DNA of 6,428 nucleotides, taken from positions 1-6,428 of the forward strand of contig CAZHDI010000136.1 in NCBI GenBank assembly GCA_964531285.1, in the 5' to 3' direction. The stretch comes from CAZHDI01 sp964531285. GTDB taxonomy: Bacteria > Pseudomonadota > Alphaproteobacteria > JAJFIK01. The translations under genes and the position numbers were made by a program. Positions 6,329 through 6,428 of this stretch are shown piece after piece. The first letter of the stretch is position 1; every line of letters starts with the position of its first letter. The notes under the pieces are model-generated. The model ran no database searches. It was not told the origin of the DNA and saw only the letters and a program-made list of their open reading frames with translations.

Positions 6329-6335
6329 CCCTCCC
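6329..6335 (-). promoter_or_regulatory. Ribosome binding site of the sulfatase
   Basis: The minus strand reads GGGAGGG, 7 nt before the ATG at 6319-6321. It supports this start over the longer in-frame option at 6405. Confidence 0.7.
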
Positions 6336-6375
6336 GAGCCCGGATCGATTGTGTTCTGCCCAGCGTCGCACAGTT

Positions 6376-6397
6376 TGCCGCCTTGTGCGCGGCGGCA
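6376..6397. repeat. Inverted repeat upstream of the sulfatase
   Basis: TGCCGCC (6376-6382) and GGCGGCA (6391-6397) pair perfectly around an 8-nt loop. There is no T-run on either side. On the minus strand it follows a TGA (6402-6404) in a frame that is open to the window edge, so it could mark the end of an upstream gene, an operator or a leader structure of the sulfatase. The short flank does not allow a choice. Confidence 0.3.
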
Positions 6398-6428
6398 CCG
6401 CTCAAAACACCGACGCCGCCGGATGATA

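Noticed and set aside
6319..6405. Longer sulfatase start at 6405
   Set aside because: It would add 28 residues ahead of a good signal peptide and ignore the strong ribosome binding site at 6329-6335.
1..6428. Mobile elements, CRISPR, tRNA or rRNA, or a new defence-type system
   Set aside because: No transposase, integrase, terminal repeats, regular spacer-repeat pattern or tRNA-like fold was seen; all large genes belong to known families.

Overview
The window is GC-rich DNA, with strong G/C preference at third codon positions, from a Gram-negative bacterium. An outer-membrane TonB-dependent receptor, a lipoprotein and a multi-PAS hybrid histidine kinase together suggest an alphaproteobacterium of the Caulobacterales/Maricaulales/Sphingomonadales kind. 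That placement is an inference from style, since the window holds no rRNA or other marker gene.

Layout from left to right: (1) positions 1-461, minus strand: the N-terminal third or less of a TonB-dependent receptor (signal peptide, TonB box, start of the plug), cut by the window edge. (2) 462-1172: a 711-bp region between divergent genes with no convincing protein gene but several inverted repeats and a candidate promoter. (3) 1173-1604, plus strand: a small cysteine-rich lipoprotein of unknown function. (4) 1703-4912, plus strand: a 1069-residue soluble hybrid histidine kinase ordered PAS x4, HisKA, HATPase, receiver, HPt. (5) 4906-6321, minus strand: a secreted Cys-type (formylglycine) sulfatase, tail to tail with the kinase and overlapping it by 7 bp. 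(6) 6322-6428: the sulfatase upstream region, with one hairpin.

How the genes may work together: the kinase contains every module of a His-Asp-His relay, but the final response regulator is not here. The sulfatase and the receptor would fit uptake and desulfation of sulfated organic compounds, but they lie about 4.4 kb apart in separate transcription units, so this link is only a hypothesis. No mobile element, CRISPR array, tRNA or rRNA was seen. I found no clearly new multi-gene system. The items most worth following are the dense dyad symmetries in the 462-1172 region, the cysteine-rich lipoprotein and the kinase's unknown partner.
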